From assembly GCF_001642475.1 (NCBI RefSeq), contig NW_019174103.1, positions 1 through 46,356 on the forward strand: DNA of 46,356 bases. The letters run 5' to 3'. Below the pieces are notes generated by a model. It did no database searches. It saw only the letters and a program-made list of their open reading frames with translations, and had not been told where the DNA came from. A program made the position numbers and the translations under genes. Shown here one piece after another: positions 22,652 through 32,399 of this stretch; within the stretch, counting starts at the first letter, position 1, and each line of letters opens with the position of its first letter. Source of the DNA: Fonsecaea monophora (taxonomy: Eukaryota > Ascomycota > Eurotiomycetes > Chaetothyriales > Herpotrichiellaceae).

Positions 22652-23932
22652 CTACGACTTGAGCGGGCCATACCAGTCAGCGAAGCCGAGATCGAAGCCC
22701 CACAGAGGCGTGTTCGAACGTTTCGCCTTGCCATTGGCAGCCAGACCGTCGAGCACCGCTAGATCCTCCTTGGAAAGTGAAATAACCTCTTTATTGCTGG
22801 AGATACGCTTTTCGGTCACGGACTTGGGAAGAACCACGACTCCCTTGTTGACGTGGTAGCTGATGAGTATCGTGGCGGCCGAGACACCATTCCTGTCGGC
22901 AATCTGCTGGATTTCGGAATCCGACATAATAGGGGCACCTGCGAAGTATTAATTTCATAAACTCCACAGCGTCGTCGAAGCCAAAGTACGTCACGAGACT
23001 TGAGTGACTTACCGGTGGAACCGAGAGGCGAATATGCTTCGAGCAGAATTCCGAGCTTTTCACAGTACTGTTTGAGTTCGTGCTGTGGAAGGAAAGGGTG
23101 CAGCTCGATCTGGTTTACCGCCGGCACCACCGTCCACTTCTTGCGAAGCTCCTCTAGATAGGGAATCGACCAATTGGCCACGCCGATGGCCTTGACCTTG
23201 CCGGATTCGTAGACCTCTTCCATCTGGCGCCAGGTCTCGCTCTGGTCCCATGATCGATCGACCGACCGGCTGCCGTCAGGGTTCACGGGAAGAAGCTCAC
23301 TCGACTCATTCTGTGGACGCGAATCAGCTTCTCATGGACTTCGGGCGAATTTGTAAGATGGCATTGTGCTCACCGGAACTAGTCGAACAGGCCAGTGAAT
23401 CAACTGCCGCGCACACTGTTAGGCATTGCTTTGCCAAAGTATTGCACACAGTAGCGCCTTACGTAGAGATCAAGGTAGTCCACACCCAGAGCGTCAAGGC
23501 TCTTCTGCAGACCTTCTTTGACATTGGGTTGGTGGGTGTTCCAGAGCTTGCTGGTCAGAAAGATTTCTTCGCGAGGCACGCCGCTATCCTTTATACCCTG
23601 ACCGACTTCGTTTTCGTTGCCTGGGATTGTCGTTAGGATGATTGTTAGTAGACAGGAGTGTGGGCATCAACACACCATAGATTCTGCATTTTGTCAGCGA
23701 AATTACAATTTTGGCAGGCCGGCGTCTTGGACTCACAGTGCAGCATCGATATGACGATATCCATCCTTGAGGGCGAAGGCCACAGCTTTGCGAACTTCCC
23801 CAGATTTAGATTGCCAGGTTCCTGTGCGCCGTGTCAACAAAAGCGGCAGCGACAAGCACATCAACACATACCGAGACCAACGGCGGGAATCTTCGCGCCC
23901 GTGTTGAGCGTGAAATGAGTCGGCGGGTCCAT
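22652..23932 (-). CDS. Aldo/keto reductase with an 8-nt micro-exon
   Basis: Seven exons (23932-23872, 23821-23737, 23683-23676, 23620-23463, 23403-23374, 23310-23013, 22938-22652) encode 308 aa, the normal AKR length. The TIM-barrel tetrad is complete: D46 in YRHIDAAL, Y51 in IYGNENEVG, K76 in TSKLWN and H107 in LIHWPV. Exon 3 is only 8 nt and carries the codon of catalytic Y51. Later family marks are KAIGVANWS, QIELHPFLPQ and LPKSVTEKRI. Such enzymes reduce aldehydes and aldoses with NADPH or run in reverse; GCY1/glycerol-dehydrogenase-like members are the closest type I recognise. It is divergent from the lactonase gene. I chose MDPPTHF as the start because it sits right before the first barrel strand; the open frame runs to 24208 without recognisable domain sequence. 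Confidence 0.88.
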
Positions 23933-24424
23933 TGTGCTTGAGAAATACCGGGTTTTCTGATTATCTGCAATCGAGAGCAGGAAGATGAAAATTAAAGATG
24001 CTGGGAATCCAATTTTCGATCGACCCCCCAGGCGGTACGTGTTTGGGGACCAGAAGGGGCAAAGTACAGCGCGTTCAATGGGGGGGCATATGTCGTCGGA
24101 GTTCTCGATTGCATCGTGATCGGCCGAAGTGCCCATCGGGTTTTTCTCTTTCGCCACGTTTTCAGTGGAGTCTGGGGGACCCATATCTTTGAGCAGCAAT
24201 GAATTCATCTCAAGACGAGGCTATCGGGCGCAAGGCTCTTTGAACAGGGAGAGAGGTATACACTCAACCTGTTTGTTTTAATTATGCCTCCGGCATTCGA
24301 CCGCTCAAGCTGTTCTAAGTTCCTGCTGGTCACCAGATCATTTTGAAGAGATTAGAATACACGTGCCGCGATATTTCTCGCAAGTCACACACCGAATACT
24401 TCCCTCCCGCCCGTGTTCCTTGCC
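23933..24424. promoter_or_regulatory. Divergent promoter region, aldo/keto reductase / lactonase
   Basis: This 492-bp spacer separates two divergent genes and should contain both promoters. The pairing of a reductase or dehydrogenase with a lactonase on one regulatory region supports co-regulation. I see no repeated motif clear enough to call an operator. Confidence 0.45.
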
Positions 24425-25751
24425 ATGAGACCGATCCTTCTGCTCTCTGGTGATCGGGCCAACTTCACCACCCTTACTCTTGACCTTGACAGAAAGGAGT
24501 TGAGCGTTGCTGCCAATTATCCAGGTCCCTACAATGTCTCCTGGGTTGAGCCCTCATCTTCGCAAGGGGACCTTGATCGTCTGGTTGGACTGTCCGAGGG
24601 CTTAGAAACCGGTCTCTTATACACCTTTGAAATCGACCAAACGCAGAAGACTTGCAAGATCACCAGCCAGCAGCCAACACTGGGAGCACCTGCTCACTGT
24701 GAGTGGGTGTGCCATGCTATACCCTTCGGATTTGTTTCTAATGCTTCTTGGACAGTCATCACGCTACAGGACAAGTCTGCATTGGCTCTGGGCACCGTGA
24801 GTAGTAGTGAAAGTGGAAGATTTGAATTTCCCTGCTAAGAATGAAATAGTATCTGGGAGGCTCTGTTGCCCTCTACCCCCTCTCCATTACCGACAGGGAG
24901 GGACTTCTGCTCACAGATGCTTCTCGAACGGAGATTTTCCCCCCATTCGCTTACAAGTCGGTTGGGCACGGCCCGAACGAAGGTCGACAGCGACAATGCC
25001 ACGTACACCAGATACTCGAAGACAAACGTGGTCTTCTGTACGCCCCAGACTTGGGATCTGACCGCGTGTGGATCTTTCAGCGTGACAGGATGAATTTGGA
25101 AGTATGTGGCTGGCTTCAATGTCCTGGTGGGACAGGCGCTCGACACGCCGTATTCAGCCCCGATGGTATATAAGTCTTTCTACCCAACTTCTTCCTACAA
25201 GACTCGAACTCATGGAGCCTACAGAGACCATAATGTACGTCATTGGGGAGCTCTCACACACGGTTCTCGCCTTTGACTTGCCAAATTCCCCTGCAGAGGA
25301 CATCCAGCCCATCGGTGGCTTTGCAGCCAACATCATTCCACCAAGTGTTCACCCCGAGCATCAGTTCATGATGGACTCCAGCGAGCTTTGTCTTCACCCC
25401 CACATCCCGAATGTGTTGTATGTCAGCAACAGGTGGGAAAGGCACATTGCACGGCGTGAACCTCATCTCAAGAACGCCCCCAAGGAGCTTCCGGCAGGAG
25501 ATGCTATTGCCATCCTACTTCTCTCGAATGATGGCAAAAAGGTGGAAGACATGAAATTTGTGCGCACCAATGTTGATGTCATCCGCGGCATGCGACTCAG
25601 CGACGACGGCCAGCACGTCGTGGTATGTGGACAGGAAGGCGGTGGGATTGAGATCTACGGCATCAGTGGAAAGAGAGGCGATATGTGGACTTTGGTGACC
25701 AGATTGGATGAGGGCTTAGAAAGTGGAATCAAGCATGCCATCTGGCTATAG
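24425..25751 (+). CDS. Lactonase-type seven-bladed beta-propeller (6-phosphogluconolactonase family)
   Basis: Four exons (24425-24698, 24756-24796, 24850-25165, 25225-25751) with introns of 57, 53 and 59 nt encode 385 aa, typical of the cycloisomerase-2/YbhE-like lactonase family. The central HVHQILEDKRGLLYAPDLGS segment, followed by DRVWIF, is the family hallmark. GARHAVFSPD and later blade strands (VLYVSNRW, MRLSDDGQHVVVCGQE) complete the propeller. Members open sugar lactones or act as muconate cycloisomerases. No signal peptide is evident (MRPILLLSGDRANF looks like the first blade), so it is probably cytosolic. It is divergent from the aldo/keto reductase and upstream of the sugar transporter on the same strand. 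In this setting hydrolysis of an aldonolactone is the likeliest role (inference). Confidence 0.87.
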
Positions 25752-26322
25752 AAATCAGGAGCAATCTCTACAGACAATGTGACAATATTTGCGCTACAGC
25801 AAACGATGGTTCAAGGCTGCACGCTCATCTACGTGGAGGCCAACGGTCCTTTCTTCCCCGTTCCGACACAGGCATTGCCGCGAATACCTGCGCCCTGCAC
25901 CCTATACCCGTATCATGGGCACGAAAGTCTTGCTGGCCAAGCCGGCAGTTGGGCTAAACGTACCAAGGTTCCTACATAAATCCGATGTGGCGCTTGTTCA
26001 TTATGTCCGACCCAGAGCTCGTAAGAATTTAGTCAATCCACACGGAGGGTGACAGCTACCCCGGCCGGCTCAAGTCCGCTTCATCATCCCCATGGGGCGG
26101 AGAGAGCACGAGAGCATCACTCCAAGACGTCGGCACTGAGGTCAAAAACAGGAGGCCAGTGCTTCATACATAAGTGTCGTCTCCCCCGTCAACCATCACA
26201 CCTTGCACTCCACTTTTCACCCATCTCCGGCGAACCAGACATCAACAGCTCCAGGACCCCATACCCAGAACACTCGCCTGGTGGATTCTATTGTTCTGCA
26301 CCCCAACATCAACAACTTTATC
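25752..26322 (+). promoter_or_regulatory. Upstream region of the sugar transporter
   Basis: About 570 bp separate the lactonase stop from the transporter ATG. The last 150 bp before the ATG are C- and CA-rich (for example ccatctccggcgaaccagac), as in the 5' leaders of many highly expressed fungal genes. No gene is visible here. Confidence 0.45.
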
Positions 26323-28133
26323 ATGGCGGACATCGAGAAAAGGACTTCCACGAGAACCGACACCGTCGCCACCCCCAAGCGAGACGCCAGTGCCGAGCAC
26401 CACGAGATGAACTTCCACCATGGCCAGACAACCACCGAGATCAGCTATGACAACAAGGGCATCAGCGGTATTGTGCGGTCGCCCTATGTGTTTGGTGCCG
26501 CCCTCTTGGCCTCCTTTGGTGGCTTCTCCTTCGGGTACGACCAGGGTGTCATCTCCCTCATCCTGACGATGCCACAATTTCACGACCACTTCCCCCAGGT
26601 GGCTCCGGGCCACGCTCACTATGGCTTCAACACGGGCTTCATGACTGGTATGCTGGAGTTTGGCGCCTTTATTGGCTGTCTATTCTTCCCCATGCTTGCC
26701 GACCGTTACTCAAGAAAATGGGCTCTTGCCGTTGCTACAGCATTCTTCTGTGTTGGTGCGATCATTCAGACCGCCTCACACAACTATGGGACTCTCGTCG
26801 CTGGGCGGACCATCGGTGGCGTGGGCGTGGGAACCCTCGCCATGGGGGCACCATTGTATATCTCCGAGATCGCACCTCCCAATCTGAGGGGCTCCCTGCT
26901 CGTTCTTGAAGCCATCTCCATTGTCATTGGGGCCATCATTGCTTACTGGATCACATATGGCACCCGCGAAATTACAGGTGAATGGGCTTTCAGGCTGTCC
27001 TTCCTACTGCAGATGGCTCCTGCCCTGATGGTCGGCATTGGTATCCAATTCTTCCCATTCTCTCCAAGATGGCTGGCCATGCGCCACCGCGATGAGGACA
27101 GCCTGAAGTCGCTCGAGAAACTTCGACGCCTTCCAGGAACAGATGGCCGTGTTCAGATGGAATGGAAGGGTATTCTCAGCGAGGTCGAATTTCAGGAGCG
27201 CATGCTGGTCCTTGAACATGGTGCAAACGCAAATCCCGTCATCCTTGAGCTCAAGCAATGGGCAGATCTCTTCAAACCCAAGTACATTCGCCGTACTGCA
27301 GTTGCGCTTGCTATTCCATTCTTCCAGCAGTTCTCTGGTCAGTGTTACTCTATACCTCCACGACCCTACTAATCTCGATATAGGCATCAACGCGTTTGTG
27401 TACTATGCACCAATTTTCTTCTCCGCTCTCGGTCAAGACTACGAAATGTCTCTCATTCTCAGCGGTATGGTCAACATCTGCCAGTTCGTTGCTGGAATCC
27501 CGACCTTTCTGTTCCTTGACAAGATGGGCCGCCGCAAGCTTGCCATCTTCGGAGGTGTCGCTATGGGTATTCCGCATATGATCATGGCCGGCATTGTGAG
27601 CAAGTACAACAATAAGTGGGTGGATCATCCCGGAGTCGGCTGGTTCGGCGTGGCTCTCATCTGTAAGTCTTACTTCTCCAGACGTACCATGCCGCTCACT
27701 AACTATCTAAGACATCTACGTCCTTGCATATGCTTGCTCCTATGGCCCATTGGCATGGACTCTTCCCGCAGAGGTGTTCCCGAATTCTAAGCGCGCCAAG
27801 GGTGTTGGCGCTGCCACAGCAATGGTGTGGCTCGCAAATTTTGTCATCGGCGTCATCGTCCCTGAGATGCAACTGAAGCTCGGTTGGGGCACCTACCTCT
27901 TCTTTGGCTGCTTCTGCTTTGCCGCCTCGGTATTTTCCTTCTTCTTCGTTCCGGAAACGGCGGGCAAGAGCTTGGAACAGATCGCGGCTGTCTTCGGGGA
28001 TAAGCTCTGTAATGACGAGCTCCAGATTCAAGCACAGGTCGCCGAGGAGGTGTGGACGCACGGGAGCAGACGTCCAAGTGCCGTTCGAGCATATGCCATG
28101 CCGGCAAGAAACACTGTAAAGAGCTCATGTTAA
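26323..28133 (+). CDS. MFS sugar transporter
   Basis: Three exons (26323-27337, 27384-27662, 27712-28133) with introns of 46 and 49 nt encode 571 aa with 12 predicted membrane helices. Sugar-porter marks are present in order: GFSFGYDQGV in helix 1, LADRYSRKWAL (the loop 2-3 signature), GRTIGGVGVG, PLYISEIAPPNLRG, and SPRWLAMRHR before the central loop. These are followed by PFFQQFSGINAFVYYAP, DKMGRRKLA and PETAGKSLEQI at the end of helix 12. Proteins of this type import monosaccharides or sugar acids by proton symport at the plasma membrane. The substrate cannot be assigned. It is the last intact gene before the repeat block, whose first copy starts about 200 bp after the stop. Confidence 0.92.
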
Positions 28134-28330
28134 AAAGTCGGCGAAGTAGGAAGAAAAGTGGACGCCGAATCTTGAAATCATGCAGTCTTTTGAAAGGTTG
28201 AGAGATCAATGCCTGACACTCCTGTAAAGGCTGACAGAGATCTTGAATCCACTATGGCTCTCAAATTGGCACAAGTATGTTTGAAAAAGGAGTGTTAGTG
28301 ATGTTCAATAACTGTCAAATTCTATCTCGC
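28134..28330. other. Transporter 3' flank up to the repeat boundary
   Basis: About 200 bp of ordinary composition follow the transporter stop and should contain its 3' UTR. Sequence shared with the far end of the window starts at about 28331 (atactgtaggg), so this is the junction between unique gene-island DNA and the repeat block. Confidence 0.5.
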
Positions 28331-28757
28331 CATACTGTAGGGAAAAAACGGCCTAGGGATGTCAGGTTAGGGCCAGAAATTTCCCGGAAATGACTATATA
28401 GGAGAGAACCCCCCGTCGGTCGTAGCTCACTTACTACGACTAAGAGCGTCCCCTAGGGGACAGACCTCTCTTAGGTCGAGTCTAATCTCTCGTACCACGA
28501 GATACCGTCCGGGAGATTTAGCTAAAGCGTCCCCTAAGGGATAGACCTCTCTTAAGTAGAGTACTATCTCTCGGACTACGAGATAATAGTCCGGGAGATT
28601 TAGCTAAAGCGTCCCCTAGGGGATAGACCTCTCTTAGGTAGAGTCTAATCTCTCGGACTATAAGATACCGTCTAAGAGTTCTAGTTAAAGCGTCCCCTAG
28701 GGGATAGACCTCTCTTAAGTAGAGTACTATCTCTCGGACTACGAGACGATAGTCCGT
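28331..28757 (+). repeat. Subtelomere-like repeat, left copy, with about 81-bp tandem units
   Basis: The first 115 bp match 45939-46055, immediately after the OrsD-type frame, beginning with atactgtaggg. They differ mainly by C-to-T at CpA sites: cctagg here versus cccagg there, tatatagg versus catacagg, tcgtagc versus tcgcagc. From 28446 four tandem units follow (28446-28526, 28527-28608, 28609-28689 and 28690 to about 28757). Each starts gcgtcccctaggggatagac (one or two bases vary) and holds a palindromic core around tctctcg..cgaga. The units vary pairwise, with copies 1 and 3, and copies 2 and 4, most alike. Confidence 0.8.
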
Positions 28758-29129
28758 GTGAGGGTTTAGAAAGAGTTCTATAACTAGCTAGCTAACCTAG
28801 TAATAAGGAGGATAAATCTAAGGAGAGAGAAGGAGGAATAATATCCTCTCCTTCTTTCCTTATATCGTACGCTCCTCCGTAAGGGATACTTAATGTCTTC
28901 CCCTTTCTCCCTTATCCTTCCTCTTTCGTATACGCCTTACGTTTCCCTTACCTTTTATCTCTCTTCCTTACCTTCCCTTACGTACGGTGTCTTAGTTTAC
29001 TAGGATTCGGTATCCCTTATACGGTACGCGCCTCGTCTAATCAGGAGGCTGCTTTTTACCTATATAATATATAGGTAAATTCAGCTAATTAGGAGGTAAC
29101 GTTAGTCCTATCGTTAGTCTTAACGCTGG
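28758..29129. other. RIP-damaged spacer before the Gypsy element
   Basis: The spacer is AT-rich and CpA-poor, with no ORF. It has a pyrimidine/purine hairpin around 28820-28862 and a perfect 11-bp-arm palindrome, tttacctatat / atataggtaaa, at about 29055-29079. Near-identical phrases ctaatcaggagg and ctaattaggagg flank that palindrome. Confidence 0.5.
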
Positions 29130-29552
29130 TGTTACGAACCGACCTCCATGCGGCCACCCGGAGCCGTAGAGACAGGGAAGGTCAAGCGAGGATAGGTCAG
29201 CCTCGATGGTAAGGCTAACCTAAGACACGTGATGACTAAAAACGGAAATATATTATTACAGACGAAACACTATTATACGCTAAGGAGACGTAACAGCTAC
29301 AACACTATAATGCCCAGACCTACCTAGATAGGAAACCTACCTAGAGTATATAGCCAGCTAGATCCGCTTCTATAAGAAGCGTAGTCAACCTCGTTCACAA
29401 ATAATCGAGTCCCTCTCGGTTAAAGTACTTTACGTATAGTGCCGCACACTATACTCTTAGTTTCGTCTCTACTACATCGCCCACTACTATATCACTAAGT
29501 AAACCACCTCGAGTTTACTAAGGATACCTTACGTGTGAAGCACCTCGTAACA
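29130..29552 (+). repeat. 5' LTR of the Gypsy element
   Basis: The LTR starts tgttacgaaccgacc and ends cctcgtaaca, a short inverted terminal pair (tgttacga / cgtaaca) usual for LTRs. It is 423 bp, the same length as the 3' LTR, and retains more CpA than its partner at most of the differing sites. Confidence 0.93.
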
Positions 29553-29592
29553 TTTTAACTACCTTCTTAGATAGTTAGTGGTATCGATAACG

Positions 29593-30660
29593 ATGTCTAG
29601 TAGTTCCAACCCTAAGTCACCTAAACTAAGGCTTACCTAACAGCCTAACCCGTTAACTACTAGCATTAATACAGCATCAGTCAGCACTATAGAAGCAGTA
29701 AAGATGAAAGACGACCTTAAAGTCGAACACTTCTATGGAGAACGAAATAAGCTCGGCATGTACTTGATTTAACTTAAAGCTATGTTTACCTTACAGCGCA
29801 CTAAGTACAGTACCGCCGCGGAAAAAGTACTGTTCGCAGGACTTTAACTTCGTAGATCTGCCTTCGAATGGTTTAAGCCTCTAATGAACGACTACTTAGG
29901 TATAGCCCTAGGACAGCGTAATAAGGAAACTAACTTGATTTTCGGAAACTTCGCTGTGTATGAGGAACGTATTAAATAGATCTTTAGAACACTAGGAGAA
30001 GAATAATCAGCGGTACAACGTATCTATCAACTTAAATAGACAGGATCAGCTGTCAAATACTTCGCTATATTCTAACGATACGCCTTAAAGCTAGATTAGG
30101 AAGATAAAGCTTTCGCCTTAGTCTACTACTAAGGACTGAAGGATTCGGTTAAAGATAGGATGGGAGTCGACCGTCCTAACGAATATAAACTACTCGTTGA
30201 GGCTTCCATCGAGATCGATAACTAGCTCTATAAGAGATAGATGGAAAGAAGAGGTACGTACAGAGGGGGAATAACTTATAGAAGCCGCTAATAACGTAGG
30301 GACCCGATGGACCTAGACATAGCCTAACGAGGAAGTTCAACTTCATGAAAGGCTAACACTAGAAAGAAGGGAAACTAAGGGCTATCTAAGTCGGAACGAG
30401 AGAAACGTAAGAAGAACGACCTATGCTATAAATGCGGAAAATCCGGACACCGTACGAGAAACTGTAAGAACGGTCTAACGCTGCATATGATGGACGACGG
30501 TATAGCCGGTTATAAAGAAATAAAGGCCGATACTTCATAGAAGACCTAAATAGTAGCCTACGACCAGGGTAAAAGAGCATAGAAGGACTACCTAGGTATG
30601 GTATCTCAAGGGGAGATAGGTAGATCAGGAACTAAACCTAAGGAAGAAGCTACCTTAGAA
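29593..30660 (+). pseudogene. gag pseudogene of the Gypsy element
   Basis: An ATG at 29593 opens a frame that can be followed through several TAG/TAA codons and encodes a capsid-like region (KVEHFYGERNKLG near the start). It ends in an intact CCHC zinc knuckle at about 30424-30465 (CYKCGKSGHRTRNC, CX2CX4HX4C). This order identifies a Gag nucleocapsid, which packages the element's RNA. The numerous nonsense codons follow the RIP pattern. The 3' limit given is approximate. Confidence 0.8.
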
Positions 30661-32399
30661 GAATGAGAAAAGAAAGAATAACACTCGGTACTGTCTTAGA
30701 CGGTCTATTATAAAGATAACTATCCCACCTACTACTCCGATAAGGAAGGTAGTGGATGATTCCTAAAGAAGCCACGGAGAAGGTAATAGGGTAGAAGGAT
30801 GGAACTAAAGCGTTAGGAAGCCTTTACCATCGTAAGAGAGACCGAAATGAATAATAACGAGTTCTAGATGATGCGTGCACCAGGACTAAACGAATAAACT
30901 ATGTTTATCGTGATTAAACATGACGAGAAATAGGTAGTACTTATCACCCTATACTAGAAATTACTCAACTACTGGTACGAAGATAACTATGGAACGGAAA
31001 TCGCACATAAATACCCAGTTATGGACCTCGAGTAACCGGCAAGAGGACCAACGACGGTTAAGTATGAAATTTACTAAACCGCGGGATGCACCGTTCTAGG
31101 GATGCATACGTACGCGGGTAAAGGGGATGAAGCATTTACGGTACCGATTATACTACCATCATAATAAAGCCTTAATATGATGACATCGGAGATTAAGGAG
31201 AAGCCGAGGGAGAGATACGCCTCCTTAGTATATGTTCATTAAGATTATAAGGAATGTAAGATAATCGCGCATATTAGAGCCGCGAGTATAAGAATAGGGA
31301 ATTAGGCCGAGGCTGAAGATTCTACGATAGGGTGCCGATCGAGTTACAGTTTATGTAATGACTATCGAGACGGGAGGTTCAATATTAAGGGACCCGAGGA
31401 GAGACTAACTATATACGACGACGTCTATCACCGACAATATATTACGATGGATGCCGACGACGTAGAAGTTATCATTACTATAAACTATTAGATAATAGGA
31501 GAATGCGAAGGAGGATGTATATATAACGGGAAACATGACTACGTTATATACAGCCCCTTCGGATTACCTTAAATAACGATCAGAAAGATTAACCTGACGT
31601 GGTGTTAGGATCGAGAATGTCTAGAAAAAGAAGATACTCACGTACATTAACTAACTTAACCAGACACTATCAGGATCCGACTTACGGAAGGGAGGATGAA
31701 GAAAATCGCTAAAGCTCGGGTATAATAAGAAGCATTATAGAGAGAAAGGGGAGTAATCGAGGAACCAGTCCCGACGAAAGCCGGACCTCTACGTAGAATT
31801 AGGGTCATTAATGAAAGGGAAGACCTAGATCACTATTATAGAAGACTCCATTATTACGATGAGGAGTATAAAGAAAAAGAAAACCTACACCTATACTACT
31901 ATAATGTAGACCCGAGATACCTAGGCACGCTAATACTAAGGGAAGTGTACGCTACACTACTACACGAAGGGAAAGTAATCTATGAAGAGTAAGAATGCCC
32001 TTAGAGAAACGAGATATACTTACATTACTAATAGAAAGAGATCTACATAATGTTTATTAATAGCGACGAAGGAAACGGTCACCCGAACTAGTAGTATATC
32101 GTTAAAGACATTATAGATAACCGAATTAACGAAGACTTCATCGTAAAAGAATTTACATGCCCGGATCCGGATAATTACTCGATAAAAGAAGAATACTAGT
32201 ACGTCTATAACGTAGACCTAGACTTTAACATTATCCCGATAGTAAAGGTAGATGTTTTTAATGCTATAGAAGAATACCGATAAGAGATATATTAATAGAT
32301 TTACGAGAGATATGTACATTAGCTAAAAAACTTATAAGTGACGACCTAAAGAGGCGAGGAAGTTATAATAATAATTAAAAGATTGGAAAGCCTCTAGAA

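Noticed and set aside
28446..28757. Regular repeats that might be taken for a CRISPR array.
   Set aside because: The units are contiguous satellites of about 81 bp without unique spacers, and the organism is a fungus.
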